Shown one piece after another: positions 8,867 to 16,801 of a stretch of 64,000 bases of DNA. The first letter of the stretch is position 1. Every line of letters starts with the position of its first letter. Source of the stretch: Bradyrhizobium erythrophlei. Lineage in GTDB: Bacteria > Pseudomonadota > Alphaproteobacteria > Rhizobiales > Xanthobacteraceae. The position numbers and the translations under genes are program-made. The notes beneath the pieces are model-generated. The model saw nothing but the letters and a program-made list of their open reading frames with translations. It searched no databases and was not told where the DNA came from. The stretch lies in assembly GCF_900129505.1 (NCBI RefSeq), contig NZ_LT670818.1:558001-622000 (forward strand). Direction: 5' to 3'.

Positions 8867-10045
8867 TCAACTCACGCCCGCCGCCGGCACCTTGATCTCG
8901 GCCGGCAGGATGATCGCCGCGGCGATCACCAATAGACATAGCCCTGAGAAGGCGTGCAGCATGGTGACGAAGCCGCCCTGCTGGTACAGCCACGCCACCA
9001 GGCCGACCGAGGCGCCCGCGGCGGTAAAGCCGATGAAATAGCGCACCGCGTAGGCGCGCGAACGCCATTTCTCGCTGGTGTATTTGCCGACCATGGCGTC
9101 GTTGACCGTCACCTGGCCGAACGCACCCATCACGATGCCGATCGCGGCGACGATCAGCGGCAGGTTCGACAGCGTGGCCGCCAGGTACAAGAACGGCGCC
9201 AGCACGAACGACAACGGCAGCGAGACGGCCTTCAGCGAATAGCGGTCGATCAGCTTTCCGATGGTGTATTGCGTCATGGCGCCGAACACATAGACGCAGG
9301 CCGCGATCACCCCGAGCAATGCGGGACTGCTGGTGAGCCCGGCCAGCCGTTCGGCGAACAGTTTGGGCAACGCCACCGTCACCGCGTTGAAGGTGGTGGA
9401 GATCGCGAGCACCACGATCAAGAGCGCCACGATGACCCGCCACATGTCTTCCTTTGCCACACGCGCCTGCGCCGCCGCCTGCTTGTGGCCGGAGCGATCC
9501 TCGTGGACCACCATCAACGCAAACGCCACGCCGATCAGGATGGTGACGATACCGGGAATGATGAAGGCAAAACGCCAGCCGAGATACTGGCCGACCACGC
9601 CGGTGACCAGCGCCGACGACGCCACGCCGAGATTGCCCCAGACGCCGTTCAGCCCCATCTCGCGGCCGAGCCGGTCGGCATAGGACACGATCATCGCGGT
9701 ACCGACGGGATGATAGATCGACGCGAACAAGCCGATCGACAGCAGCGCCGCGCCAAGCTGCAGCCGCGTCTGCACCAGGCCGACCGCGATCATCGAGGCC
9801 CCGATGCCGAGAAAGAAGATCACCATCATATGGCGGCGGCTCCAGCGGTCGCCGAGCCAGCCGGTCAGCAGCGAGCCGGCGCCGAAAGCGACGAACCCCG
9901 GGGTGGCGTAAGGCAGCAATTCCGAATAGGCCATGCCGAGCGCCGGCCCCATCACGATGACGGCGGCTGCGAAGATCAGCATCGCATAATGGTCGATGAA
10001 ATGGGCGGCGTTGACGAGACCGATCACCCGTGCCGGGCTGTTCAT
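8867..10045 (-). CDS. MFS transporter
   Basis: A 392-residue major facilitator superfamily permease with about twelve hydrophobic segments. The first helix begins near residue 8 (VIGLVNAAHFIDHYAMLIF). The loop after helix 2 has GWLGDRWSRR, the MFS motif A region. Start chosen at ATG 10045, with AAGGA nine bases upstream; the frame continues open far upstream but through the divergent AraC gene. It is divergent from that AraC gene, which is a likely regulator. The substrate is unknown; the family resembles fosmidomycin-resistance-like efflux proteins, but this is only an impression. Confidence 0.88.
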   Translation of the reverse strand: MNSPARVIGLVNAAHFIDHYAMLIFAAAVIVMGPALGMAYSELLPYATPGFVAFGAGSLLTGWLGDRWSRRHMMVIFFLGIGASMIAVGLVQTRLQLGAALLSIGLFASIYHPVGTAMIVSYADRLGREMGLNGVWGNLGVASSALVTGVVGQYLGWRFAFIIPGIVTILIGVAFALMVVHEDRSGHKQAAAQARVAKEDMWRVIVALLIVVLAISTTFNAVTVALPKLFAERLAGLTSSPALLGVIAACVYVFGAMTQYTIGKLIDRYSLKAVSLPLSFVLAPFLYLAATLSNLPLIVAAIGIVMGAFGQVTVNDAMVGKYTSEKWRSRAYAVRYFIGFTAAGASVGLVAWLYQQGGFVTMLHAFSGLCLLVIAAAIILPAEIKVPAAGVS

Positions 10046-10053
10046 GTTCGAAA

Positions 10054-10101
10054 TCCTTGACGATATCCTTGGCGGATTCCTTGGCGGATTCCTTGGTTCG
10101 A
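10054..10101. repeat. four 12-bp tandem units in the MFS gene leader
   Basis: Units read TCCTTGACGATA, TCCTTGGCGGAT, TCCTTGGCGGAT and TCCTTGGTTCGA. They lie directly upstream of the minus-strand MFS start. In the MFS sense each unit contains AAGGA, and the unit closest to the ATG supplies the ribosome-binding site. The units are in frame with the MFS gene, so extra copies could be read as an N-terminal extension if an upstream start were used. Confidence 0.85.
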
Positions 10102-10156
10102 ATCTTCTAAATCCTTGCAATAGGTTATACGGTCTTGTCCTGACGGGATGTGGCCA

Positions 10157-10957
10157 ATGAGTATCGCCGAAACGCCAATCGCTGCCATCCGGGCGGAGCA
10201 CACCGCGACCGGCGACGGCGTTCATCTGGTGGCGCGCAACTACCGCAAGGGCGTCCGGCTCGACACCCACATGCACCGCGAGGCGCAGCTGGTCTATGCT
10301 GCGAGGGGAACGATGCAGGTCACGACCCCGAAGGGACGTTGGCTGGTGCCGCCGGATCGCGCGGTGTGGGTGCCGGCGCGGCTGGAACACGCCATCGACG
10401 TGCTCGCCGACATCGAGATGCGCACGCTGTATTTCGATCTGGCCTGGCTCGCGCGCGAGCAACGCAGCGAGAGCCTTCAGTCCGAATTCGTCGTCCGGGT
10501 GTCGCGGCTGTTGCAGGAGACGATTCTGGCGCTGTTCGACGGCCGCAATAACTCCGCGCGCACCGAGCTTCTGGTGAGACTGGCTGTGCTCGAGCTGCAC
10601 CACGCCGAGGATTCGGCGACCTTCGTTCCGCTGCCGCAGGAGCCGCGCTGCCGCCGCGCCGCCGACATCGTGCTCGGCGATCCGACCGGCGCGCATGAGA
10701 TCGAGACGCTGGCGCGCGCGGTCGGAACCTCGGCGCGGACGCTGTCGCGGCTGTTCTCCTCGGAGACGCAGCTCAGCTTCAAGAGCTGGTGCCAGCGTGC
10801 GCGGATCGCGTGCGCGATCGAAAGACTGTCGATGGACGGCAATATCTCGGTCAAGCAGCTCGCTTCCGACCTCGGCTATGCCAGCGTTCCCGCCTTCTCG
10901 CATGCGTTCCGGCAGGTCACCGGCAAGACCCCGACGGAATTCTGGGAAATGAAATGA
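10157..10957 (+). CDS. AraC-family regulator with N-terminal cupin domain
   Basis: A 266-residue transcription factor. Residues about 25-95 form a cupin-like sensor (HMHREAQLVYAARGTMQV, then VPPDRAVWVPARLEHAI), and residues about 165-265 form two helix-turn-helix units (IETLARAVGTSARTLSRLF; the second ends VTGKTPTEFW). I prefer ATG 10157, which has GGGA eight bases upstream; ATG 10148 is an in-frame alternative. It is divergent from the MFS transporter gene, and this arrangement suggests it controls that gene. Confidence 0.9.
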   Translation: MSIAETPIAAIRAEHTATGDGVHLVARNYRKGVRLDTHMHREAQLVYAARGTMQVTTPKGRWLVPPDRAVWVPARLEHAIDVLADIEMRTLYFDLAWLAREQRSESLQSEFVVRVSRLLQETILALFDGRNNSARTELLVRLAVLELHHAEDSATFVPLPQEPRCRRAADIVLGDPTGAHEIETLARAVGTSARTLSRLFSSETQLSFKSWCQRARIACAIERLSMDGNISVKQLASDLGYASVPAFSHAFRQVTGKTPTEFWEMK

Positions 10958-11081
10958 GGGCCATGACGGATGCGCCTGGAAGCATTGGCCTTTTTTTGCG
11001 CTTTTTGCCTGCTTGATTGTGATCGGCTTTATCCTAAATTCAATGTAATATTCCGCCGGAAGAGGATTCGACCCGCCCCAC

Positions 11082-12437
11082 ATGAGCAGCAACGCCTTTT
11101 TCTCGGACCTCCTTTCCTCGATTTCCGAGCGCGGGCGGACATTGCTTCGCCGCGTCGGCTCCTCCGAAGAAAAACCGGACGGAGCCGGACTGATTGCCTT
11201 GTGCGGGGCGCTGCTGTCGGGCCGGGGCGAAGCTTCCGGCACCGCGATGGCGCGCGAGGTGCTCGACCGCTATCACCACCTCGACGATGCCGAACGGCTG
11301 GCCTTCTTCGAAGCCCTGACCCGCGATTTCGGCCCGGACCGGGAAAAGCTCGCCGAAGCGATCGAGAACTGGCGCGCGCAGCCCAGCGATGAAGACGCCA
11401 GTGACCTGCATTTCGCGTCCGAGCCGCGGCGGCAGGAACTGATCCGCCGGCTGAACCGCGCGCCGGGCGGCACCAGCGAGCTGGTGGCGATACGCGCCGA
11501 TCTGCTTCGTCTCATGAACGGCCACAGGGACCTCGCCGCGCTCGACCGCGACGTCGTCCACCTGCTGTCGTCGTGGTTCAACAGGGGGTTTCTCGTGCTG
11601 CGCAGGATAGACTGGTCGACCCCGGCAAATATCCTGGAACAGATCATCCGCTACGAAGCGGTGCATGAAATCCACGACTGGAACGACCTGCGGCGCCGCA
11701 TCGATCCCGTCGACCGGCGCTGTTACGCGTTCTTCCATCCCGCTTTGGTCGACGAGCCGCTGATCTTCGTCGAGGTGGCGCTGACGGAGCAGATCCCCGG
11801 CGCGATCGCGCCCCTGCTCGCCCCCGACCGCCGGCTGGTGCCGATCGAGCGCGCCCGCACCGCGGTGTTTTACTCGATCTCCAACACCCAGCGCGGCCTC
11901 GGGGGAATTTCCTTCGGCAGCTTCCTGATCAAGCAGGTGGTCGAGGAATTGCGGCGTGAATTGCCGAAGCTGGACAATTTCGTGACGCTGTCGCCGGTAC
12001 CGGGCTTCATGCAATGGCTGAAGCAGGCGAGCGACGTTCCGGTCTCCGACGAGGACCGGGCGCTGCTGGAAAATCTGGACAAGCCCGACTGGTTCAAGAA
12101 CGCCGAGCTGGAGGCGCAACTGCGCCCGGTGCTGGAGCCGCTGGCGGCATATTATTTCCTCAAGGCGCGCACCGCGAAGGGCCGGCTGATCGACTCGGTG
12201 GCGCGGTTCCACCTCGGCAACGGCGCGCGGCTGGAGCGGATCAACTGGCTCGGCGACATATCGCCAAAGGGCCTGCGCGAGTCCGCCGGCATCATGGTCA
12301 ACTATCTCTACCGCCTCGAGGACATCGAGAAGAACCACGAAGCCTACGCCAACCAGGGCGAGGTGATCGCCTCCAGCGCCGTGAAAAAACTGCTAAAGTC
12401 CGAAGGCCGGCGGCTGCTGGATATGCGGCTGTCGTAG
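11082..12437 (+). CDS. malonyl-CoA decarboxylase
   Basis: A 451-residue malonyl-CoA decarboxylase (MCD family), which converts malonyl-CoA to acetyl-CoA and CO2. An N-terminal helical domain covers about residues 1-175. The C-terminal acetyltransferase-like catalytic domain has the family stretches RCYAFFHPALVDEPLIFVEV and NFVTLSPVPGFMQWL, the latter holding the expected active-site serine region. Length matches bacterial MatA-type enzymes. In rhizobia the gene often sits with matB and matC (malonyl-CoA synthetase and malonate carrier); neither is adjacent here. Only a weak ribosome-binding site is visible at ATG 11082. Confidence 0.93.
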   Translation: MSSNAFFSDLLSSISERGRTLLRRVGSSEEKPDGAGLIALCGALLSGRGEASGTAMAREVLDRYHHLDDAERLAFFEALTRDFGPDREKLAEAIENWRAQPSDEDASDLHFASEPRRQELIRRLNRAPGGTSELVAIRADLLRLMNGHRDLAALDRDVVHLLSSWFNRGFLVLRRIDWSTPANILEQIIRYEAVHEIHDWNDLRRRIDPVDRRCYAFFHPALVDEPLIFVEVALTEQIPGAIAPLLAPDRRLVPIERARTAVFYSISNTQRGLGGISFGSFLIKQVVEELRRELPKLDNFVTLSPVPGFMQWLKQASDVPVSDEDRALLENLDKPDWFKNAELEAQLRPVLEPLAAYYFLKARTAKGRLIDSVARFHLGNGARLERINWLGDISPKGLRESAGIMVNYLYRLEDIEKNHEAYANQGEVIASSAVKKLLKSEGRRLLDMRLS

Positions 12438-12694
12438 GTACTTCGACGTCGCCACCGTCCCAATATAGCGGTTTCCTCATCAAGGCCTCCCTCGATTCGG
12501 AAGCCTTGAATCACAACTCAGGCCGCGATGGTATCCTTATTGAGTACGGACCCCAGGCCAATGACGGTCTTTAGTCCAGCAGTCCAGCGGGGACGCCATC
12601 TACCAAGCTTCCCCAAATTGGATGGCCGGTTATCAGCGACCACAACTTAAGCTGAAGGCGGGATGTAATCGACTTGGCGAGTTGACTGGGGTCC

Positions 12695-12937
12695 CTAGGG
12701 TGATTCCCATGGCCGGAATTCCCCCGCCATCAATTTTTGCGCCTTGGTTTCGGTTGCGCTGAGGGAAGTGGCGAAAACCTTAACCTCCAGCTCCAAGGGA
12801 TATAGGCCTCTGATCCTCGCTTCGGCTTCCTCACGCGTGGGGCAGCCGACGACATAGGTCTCGCGCCGCGGCGCCCCTCCGCTACCGTGGATATGGACCA
12901 GCACCGTAAAGGCTTCATCCACATATTCAGGCATCAC
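12695..12937 (-). CDS. small conserved-looking hypothetical protein
   Basis: An 80-residue acidic soluble protein without signal peptide or membrane segment. It reads like a real small alpha/beta domain (ETYVVGCPTREEAEARIRG). It is not a shadow of any other gene. I do not recognise a family. The preceding 257 bases (12438-12694) contain no supported gene, only a 7-bp inverted repeat TCAAGGC/GCCTTGA near 12480-12510. Confidence 0.5.
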   Translation of the reverse strand: MMPEYVDEAFTVLVHIHGSGGAPRRETYVVGCPTREEAEARIRGLYPLELEVKVFATSLSATETKAQKLMAGEFRPWESP

Positions 12938-13065
12938 ACGAATATGCGCCCCGACGGGCGCATTTTCCAGCCCGGAAGCCAGCCATAGTTAAACGGGCCT
13001 ACCGAAAAGGGAGCGGTTTTGACCGGTTGCGCCTCGGTCAGCTTTCCGGATTTCTGTTTTGACGG

Positions 13066-13108
13066 GGAATTATTAAAAAAGAGAGCCCGCCATTTGCGAC
13101 GGGCCCAA
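13066..13108 (-). terminator. Rho-independent terminator reading leftward
   Basis: Read on the minus strand, a GCCCG/CGGGC stem with a short loop is followed by TCTCTTTTTTAATAAT. The uridine tract is only on the leftward side, so it would end a minus-strand transcript coming from beyond 13108. The only minus-strand frame upstream is the cytochrome-like relic at 13165-13404. The rest of the 452-base gap 12938-13389 has no other supported gene. Confidence 0.6.
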
Positions 13109-13164
13109 GGCTAGGGAGGAGTTTGCAAAGTAAATCGATTCGCGGTTGAGTAGTGTGATGTAAT

Positions 13165-13404
13165 TCACACATCTTGAAGGAAACCGACTGTCAGACCGCT
13201 ATTGGAGCCGCCCTGTGGTTTGGTGTGACAGCCCGAACAATCGGCCAACTTCTGACTGACTTGCGACCGCCTCCAAGCGCCGTTTGGCTTCGTCACTTCG
13301 ATCTTATCCACAGGGGCCCGCAACGCCTTAAGCTTGAATAGCACTCCGCCGCGCACTAGCCTTCGCGCTCCAGAAGGAGCCAACAACCGATGGCGAAAGA
13401 CCAC
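13165..13404 (-). pseudogene. possible relic of a c-type cytochrome C-terminal region
   Basis: A 79-codon minus-strand frame contains KLADCSGCHTKPQGG, a CXXCH haem c motif in a context resembling the ADC-ACHT-P-GG haem sites of alcohol-dehydrogenase-type cytochromes. No signal peptide is seen and the upstream part overlaps the start of the plus-strand gene at 13390, so it is not a complete gene. The leftward terminator 60 bases downstream supports former transcription in this direction. It could also be a chance frame. Confidence 0.3.
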
Positions 13405-13938
13405 TTCCTACCGAACGATCGTCTTCCTCCTTTTCCTTGCGATGACGCCGACCAGCCTGAGCAGTCGGGGATCGGGAACATTGTTTCGTCGAGAACCCTT
13501 AAGACGGTTGTTCTGGTTTTCGCGGCTTTAGCGATCGTTTTCGCAATTGTATCGGTAGGTAGTGGTGGGTCGATGCCCGCCCTACAATCAACCGCCAGCG
13601 CGCAGGCTTTGTCGCCGACCGCAAGGGAAGCGCCGGCGGGCGACGAGATGCTTGCCGCTTTCAAGGCTGCCTTTGAGAGTAAGACGGAAGTCGATCAGCC
13701 AACAGCCGAAGCCACGTTAAATCAATTCCAAGCTTGGGCGGCTAAGGAAGGTGCGCAGGCACGGGTCCAGCCGCCCCAGCTCGCACAAGATCCCCGAGCA
13801 CAGGTTGTGCAACAAAAAGCCCGAGCGCAGCCCTTGCCAAAGCCTCGACCAGCCCAAGCCTCGCAAACCGCCCCCGCACAAGACCTGTCATCGGAAAATG
13901 CGCAGTGGCCCGTGCGAATCTTCGGTTGGGGCAATTAA
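13390..13938 (+). CDS. hypothetical single-pass membrane protein with Ala/Gln/Pro-rich tail
   Basis: A 182-residue protein. Residues 1-36 are polar and probably cytoplasmic. Residues 37-56 form one transmembrane helix (TLKTVVLVFAALAIVFAIVS). The remainder is low-complexity, rich in Ala, Gln and Pro, ending WPVRIFGWGN. An AAGGAG ribosome-binding sequence precedes ATG 13390. No enzymatic motif is visible. The topology suggests a membrane-anchored periplasmic protein. Base composition is slightly less GC-rich than that of its neighbours. Gap 13939-14226 holds nothing further except the terminator listed below. Confidence 0.65.
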   Translation: MAKDHFLPNDRLPPFPCDDADQPEQSGIGNIVSSRTLKTVVLVFAALAIVFAIVSVGSGGSMPALQSTASAQALSPTAREAPAGDEMLAAFKAAFESKTEVDQPTAEATLNQFQAWAAKEGAQARVQPPQLAQDPRAQVVQQKARAQPLPKPRPAQASQTAPAQDLSSENAQWPVRIFGWGN

Positions 13939-14175
13939 CCCCGTGGCATGGGCGCGCTGAGGCTTTTAGAGCAAGCCCGTATAGCAAGCCCGTATAGGAA
14001 GGCTCGCTTAGCCAAGGTTTTATCGTCGTTGCCGGTCAGTTGTTAATCGCGGCATGTCTCAAACGTGCCAATGGCGGCCAATCGCAAATCAGATGTTATG
14101 GATGTCTTCGTTTCACCCTGAGGCGGACATCGGTCATCCGCGGAGCCATGTCAGCTTTGACATCAGATCGAAATG

Positions 14176-14205
14176 AAAAGAGACCGCCAACCAAGGCGGC
14201 CTCTC
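14176..14205 (-). terminator. Rho-independent terminator of the small secreted-protein gene
   Basis: On the minus strand, GAGAGGCCGCC, loop TTGGTT and GGCGGTCTC form a strong hairpin followed by TTTTCATTT. It begins about 20 bases past the stop at 14227 and is correctly oriented to end that gene. Confidence 0.8.
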
Positions 14206-14226
14206 GCATCGAAGTCCCTGTTTTAT

Positions 14227-14454
14227 TTAGCCGACGTTACGGCGGCGGCGGCGCGCCAACCAATAAGCGCCATAACCTATGCCGGCCGCGAGACCGGGTA
14301 GACCGGCGCCGAGGAGCGGTGCAGGAGCCCCCTTCAGATGACCGGGCGCGTTATCGCAATTGCCTCCGCCATTGCAGGCTTCTGCGGGCGGCGAAACAAG
14401 CATCAGAGCGGCGGTTAAAGCGATGGCAGGCAAAATACCCAGGGCAACTTTCAT
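14227..14454 (-). CDS. small exported protein with C-terminal membrane anchor
   Basis: A 75-residue protein with a signal peptide (residues 1-26, ending PPAEA before Cys27). A short Gly/Asn-rich segment with Cys27 and Cys33 follows. A second hydrophobic stretch (about 45-66, APLLGAGLPGLAAGIGYGAY) and an Arg-rich tail (68-72) come last. The layout resembles C-terminal sorting-type tails (Pro-rich start, helix, arginines), but a true PEP-CTERM motif is not present. GGAG lies nine bases before ATG 14454 and a terminator follows, so this is a complete single-gene unit. Function unknown. Confidence 0.75.
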   Translation of the reverse strand: MKVALGILPAIALTAALMLVSPPAEACNGGGNCDNAPGHLKGAPAPLLGAGLPGLAAGIGYGAYWLARRRRRNVG

Positions 14455-14709
14455 ATTTCAATTCTCCGAAGTCTATTAACCAATCAAACTAGATGCCCCA
14501 TTAATTACTATTAGCCAATTTACCGCGCGTCAACTTCTTTTCCCTCGCAATAACAATGCAACCCGGTTTCCAATTTCGATTTACCGGTTCGCTGTTTCGA
14601 TTTAATTGTGGCATGGGCGCTATTTTTTTCGTCGGGGTTCAGGTTATTTGTCAGAATGCCTATGGCTCGCGTCGACACGTGCGCGCGGCCGCTGACGCAG
14701 TCACCCAGC

Positions 14710-15879
14710 TCACGCCGCCAGTGCCTTCATCTCCGCGTAGAGATCCGACTTCCCCTCAAAACCGATGCCGGGAAGATCGGGCATGGTGATGTGGCCGTTC
14801 TCGACACGGACGCCGTCCGGGAAGCCGCCATAGGGCTGGAACAGATCGGGATAGCTCTCGTTGCCGCCAAGCCCGAGGCCGGCGGCGATGTTCAGCGACA
14901 TCTGATGGCCGCCATGCGGGATGCAGCGGCTCGGCGACCAGCCGAGGACTTTAAGCACTTCCAGCGTGCGCTGGTATTCGCACAGCCCGTAGGACAGCGC
15001 GCAATCGAATTGCAGCCAGTCTCTGTCGGGTCGCATGCCGCCATAGCGCAAGAGGTTGCGCGCATCCTGGTGGCTGAACAGGTTTTCGCCGGTCGCCATC
15101 GGTCCCGGATAGAACTCGGCGAGCGCCGCCTGCAACTGGAAATCGAGGGGATCGCCAACCTCCTCGTACCAGAACAGCGGATACTCCCGCAGCATTTTTG
15201 CGTAGGCGATTCCCGTCTCCAGATCGAACCGGCCGTTGGCGTCGACGGCGAGCTGCGCCTCCTGGCCGATCTCTTCCAGCACGGCCTCGATGCGCATCCG
15301 GTCTTCTTCGATCGGCGCGCCGCCGATCTTCATCTTGACGACGTTGTAGCCGCGATCGAGATAGCCGCGCATCTCGCCGCGCAGCATCGACAGGCCCTTG
15401 CCGGGGTAATAATAGCCGCCGGCGGCGTAGACGAAGACGCGCGGATTGGCCTTGAGCCCGTGCCGCTCGGCAAGCAGGCGAAACAGGGGCTTGCGCGCGA
15501 TCTTCGCCACCGCGTCCCACACCGCCATGTCGATGGTGCCGACCGCGACCGATCGCTCGCCATGGCCGCCCGGCTTCTCGTTCGACATCAGCGTCGCCCA
15601 GATCTTGTCGGGATCGAGATTGTCGCCGGTCTCATCGAGCAGCGTCTTCGGATCGGCCTCCTTCAGCCGCGGCGCGAAACGCTCGCGGATCAGTCCGCCC
15701 TGTCCGTAACGTCCGTTGGAGTTGAAGCCGTAGCCGACCACCGGCTTGCCGTCGCGCACGACGTCGGTGACCACGGCGACCAGGCTCGTCGTCATCTTGC
15801 TAAAATCGATATAGGCGTTGCGGATCGGCGAGGAGATCGGCTTTGTCACTTCGCGGACGTCGACGATGCGGACGGACAT
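14710..15879 (-). CDS. tarD: D(-)-tartrate dehydratase (enolase superfamily)
   Basis: A 389-residue mandelate-racemase/enolase-superfamily enzyme that dehydrates D-tartrate to oxaloacetate. All catalytic positions known for the Bradyrhizobium TarD are present at the same numbers: Lys182 and Lys184 (VVKMKIGG), metal ligands Asp213, Glu239 and Glu265, and His322 (IPHGGHQ). From memory the whole sequence is nearly collinear with that characterised enzyme. No strong ribosome-binding site is seen at ATG 15879. A repeat element separates it from the DUF3297 gene on the same strand. No tartrate transporter is adjacent. Confidence 0.95.
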   Translation of the reverse strand: MSVRIVDVREVTKPISSPIRNAYIDFSKMTTSLVAVVTDVVRDGKPVVGYGFNSNGRYGQGGLIRERFAPRLKEADPKTLLDETGDNLDPDKIWATLMSNEKPGGHGERSVAVGTIDMAVWDAVAKIARKPLFRLLAERHGLKANPRVFVYAAGGYYYPGKGLSMLRGEMRGYLDRGYNVVKMKIGGAPIEEDRMRIEAVLEEIGQEAQLAVDANGRFDLETGIAYAKMLREYPLFWYEEVGDPLDFQLQAALAEFYPGPMATGENLFSHQDARNLLRYGGMRPDRDWLQFDCALSYGLCEYQRTLEVLKVLGWSPSRCIPHGGHQMSLNIAAGLGLGGNESYPDLFQPYGGFPDGVRVENGHITMPDLPGIGFEGKSDLYAEMKALAA

Positions 15880-15916
15880 GGTTTTGGCTTTCGGAGGTTG
15901 GTCGACAACTTAGACG

Positions 15917-16032
15917 GTCATTGCGAGCCACCGGGTCGCGCGAATGCGCGCCCGATGATAAACTCAGCGAAGCAATCCATCTTGCGTTACAGAAAGCTGG
16001 ATTGCTTCGTCGCTGAGCTCCTCGCAATGACG
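15917..16032. repeat. 116-bp palindromic intergenic repeat (copy A)
   Basis: The two ends are inverted copies: GTCATTGCGAG at 15917 and CTCGCAATGAC ending at 16031. Inner arms also match (GAAGCAATCCA and TGGATTGCTTC). It sits three bases after the stop of the DUF3297 gene. The left arm is homologous to the element at 63903-63970. It has no coding capacity, so it is a MITE/REP-like element. Confidence 0.85.
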
Positions 16033-16034
16033 CG

Positions 16035-16304
16035 CTACGCCACGCCCTTGTCGCGGAAATACGGTTCTACCGGACCGTGAACCTTGATGGTCAAGGGGTT
16101 GCCGTAGCGGTCCTTGGCATTCCCGGCGGTGACGCGCACCCAGCCCTCGCTGACGCAATATTCCTCGACATTGGTCTTCTCCACGCCCTTGAAGCGAATG
16201 CCGACGTCGCGCGCCAGCACCGCTTCGTTGTAGTAAGGGCTCTTCGGATCGGTCGAGAGACGATCAGGCAGTTGATCGCCGATGGCGTCGTTGTTCTCGT
16301 TCAC
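16035..16304 (-). CDS. DUF3297 family protein
   Basis: An 89-residue soluble protein of the DUF3297 type, function unknown (YYNEAVLARDVGIRFKG, then NVEEYCVSEGWVRV). I start at GTG 16304, because GTG shares two bases with the TGA of the glutathione peroxidase gene (GTGA), a typical coupled start. The frame upstream of that point is only the peroxidase gene in another phase. Coupling suggests the two proteins are made together. Confidence 0.85.
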   Translation of the reverse strand: MNENNDAIGDQLPDRLSTDPKSPYYNEAVLARDVGIRFKGVEKTNVEEYCVSEGWVRVTAGNAKDRYGNPLTIKVHGPVEPYFRDKGVA

Positions 16305-16777
16305 AGCAGGGCCTCGATTTCTTTTCTCAGGGATTCCGGGGTGGTGGTCGGCGCATGCCTCGCTACCACCTGACCCGAACGATCGATCAGGAATTTGGTG
16401 AAATTCCATTTGATCGACGAGCCCAATAACCCGGATTTCTCGCGCTTCAAATAGCGAAACAGCGGATGCGCCTTATCGCCGTTGACCTCGATCTTGGCAA
16501 ACATCGGAAAGGTGACGGCATAATTGCTGTCGCAGAATTGCTCGATCGCCTTGGCGTCGCCGGGTTCCTGTTTACCGAACTGGTTGCAGGGAAATCCCAG
16601 TACCGAAAAGCCGCGCGGGCCAAGTTCCTTTTGCAGCGCCTCGAGCCCCCGGTACTGCGGCGTGAACCCGCAGGCGCTCGCCGTGTTGACGATTAGCAAG
16701 ACCTGCCCCTCGAACCGCTTCAGCGGCATGTCCTCGCCGGCAAGCGACATCGCCGTAAAATCGTAAATGCCGGACAT
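16301..16777 (-). CDS. gpx: glutathione peroxidase
   Basis: A 158-residue thiol peroxidase that reduces hydroperoxides with glutathione or thioredoxin. The catalytic tetrad is visible: Cys36 (NTASACGFTP), Gln66 (FPCNQFG), and Trp124 with Asn125 (KWNFTKFL). The catalytic residue is cysteine, not selenocysteine. Length is typical of bacterial BtuE/Gpx proteins. It is followed by the coupled DUF3297 gene. Confidence 0.95.
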   Translation of the reverse strand: MSGIYDFTAMSLAGEDMPLKRFEGQVLLIVNTASACGFTPQYRGLEALQKELGPRGFSVLGFPCNQFGKQEPGDAKAIEQFCDSNYAVTFPMFAKIEVNGDKAHPLFRYLKREKSGLLGSSIKWNFTKFLIDRSGQVVARHAPTTTPESLRKEIEALL

Positions 16778-16801
16778 CGTGCTGCTTTCAAGCCTTCGGT
16801 T

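Noticed and set aside
10046..11242. N-terminal extension of the MFS protein by about 400 residues
   Set aside because: The frame is open, but it runs antisense through the AraC gene and has no homology; a good ribosome-binding site precedes ATG 10045.
12480..12510. Terminator after malonyl-CoA decarboxylase (TCAAGGC/GCCTTGA)
   Set aside because: The stem is short, the loop long, and no T tract follows on either strand.
14608..16080. A 490-codon plus-strand open frame
   Set aside because: It is antisense to tarD, whose catalytic residues are complete; high GC keeps the opposite strand open. The frame has no recognisable domain.
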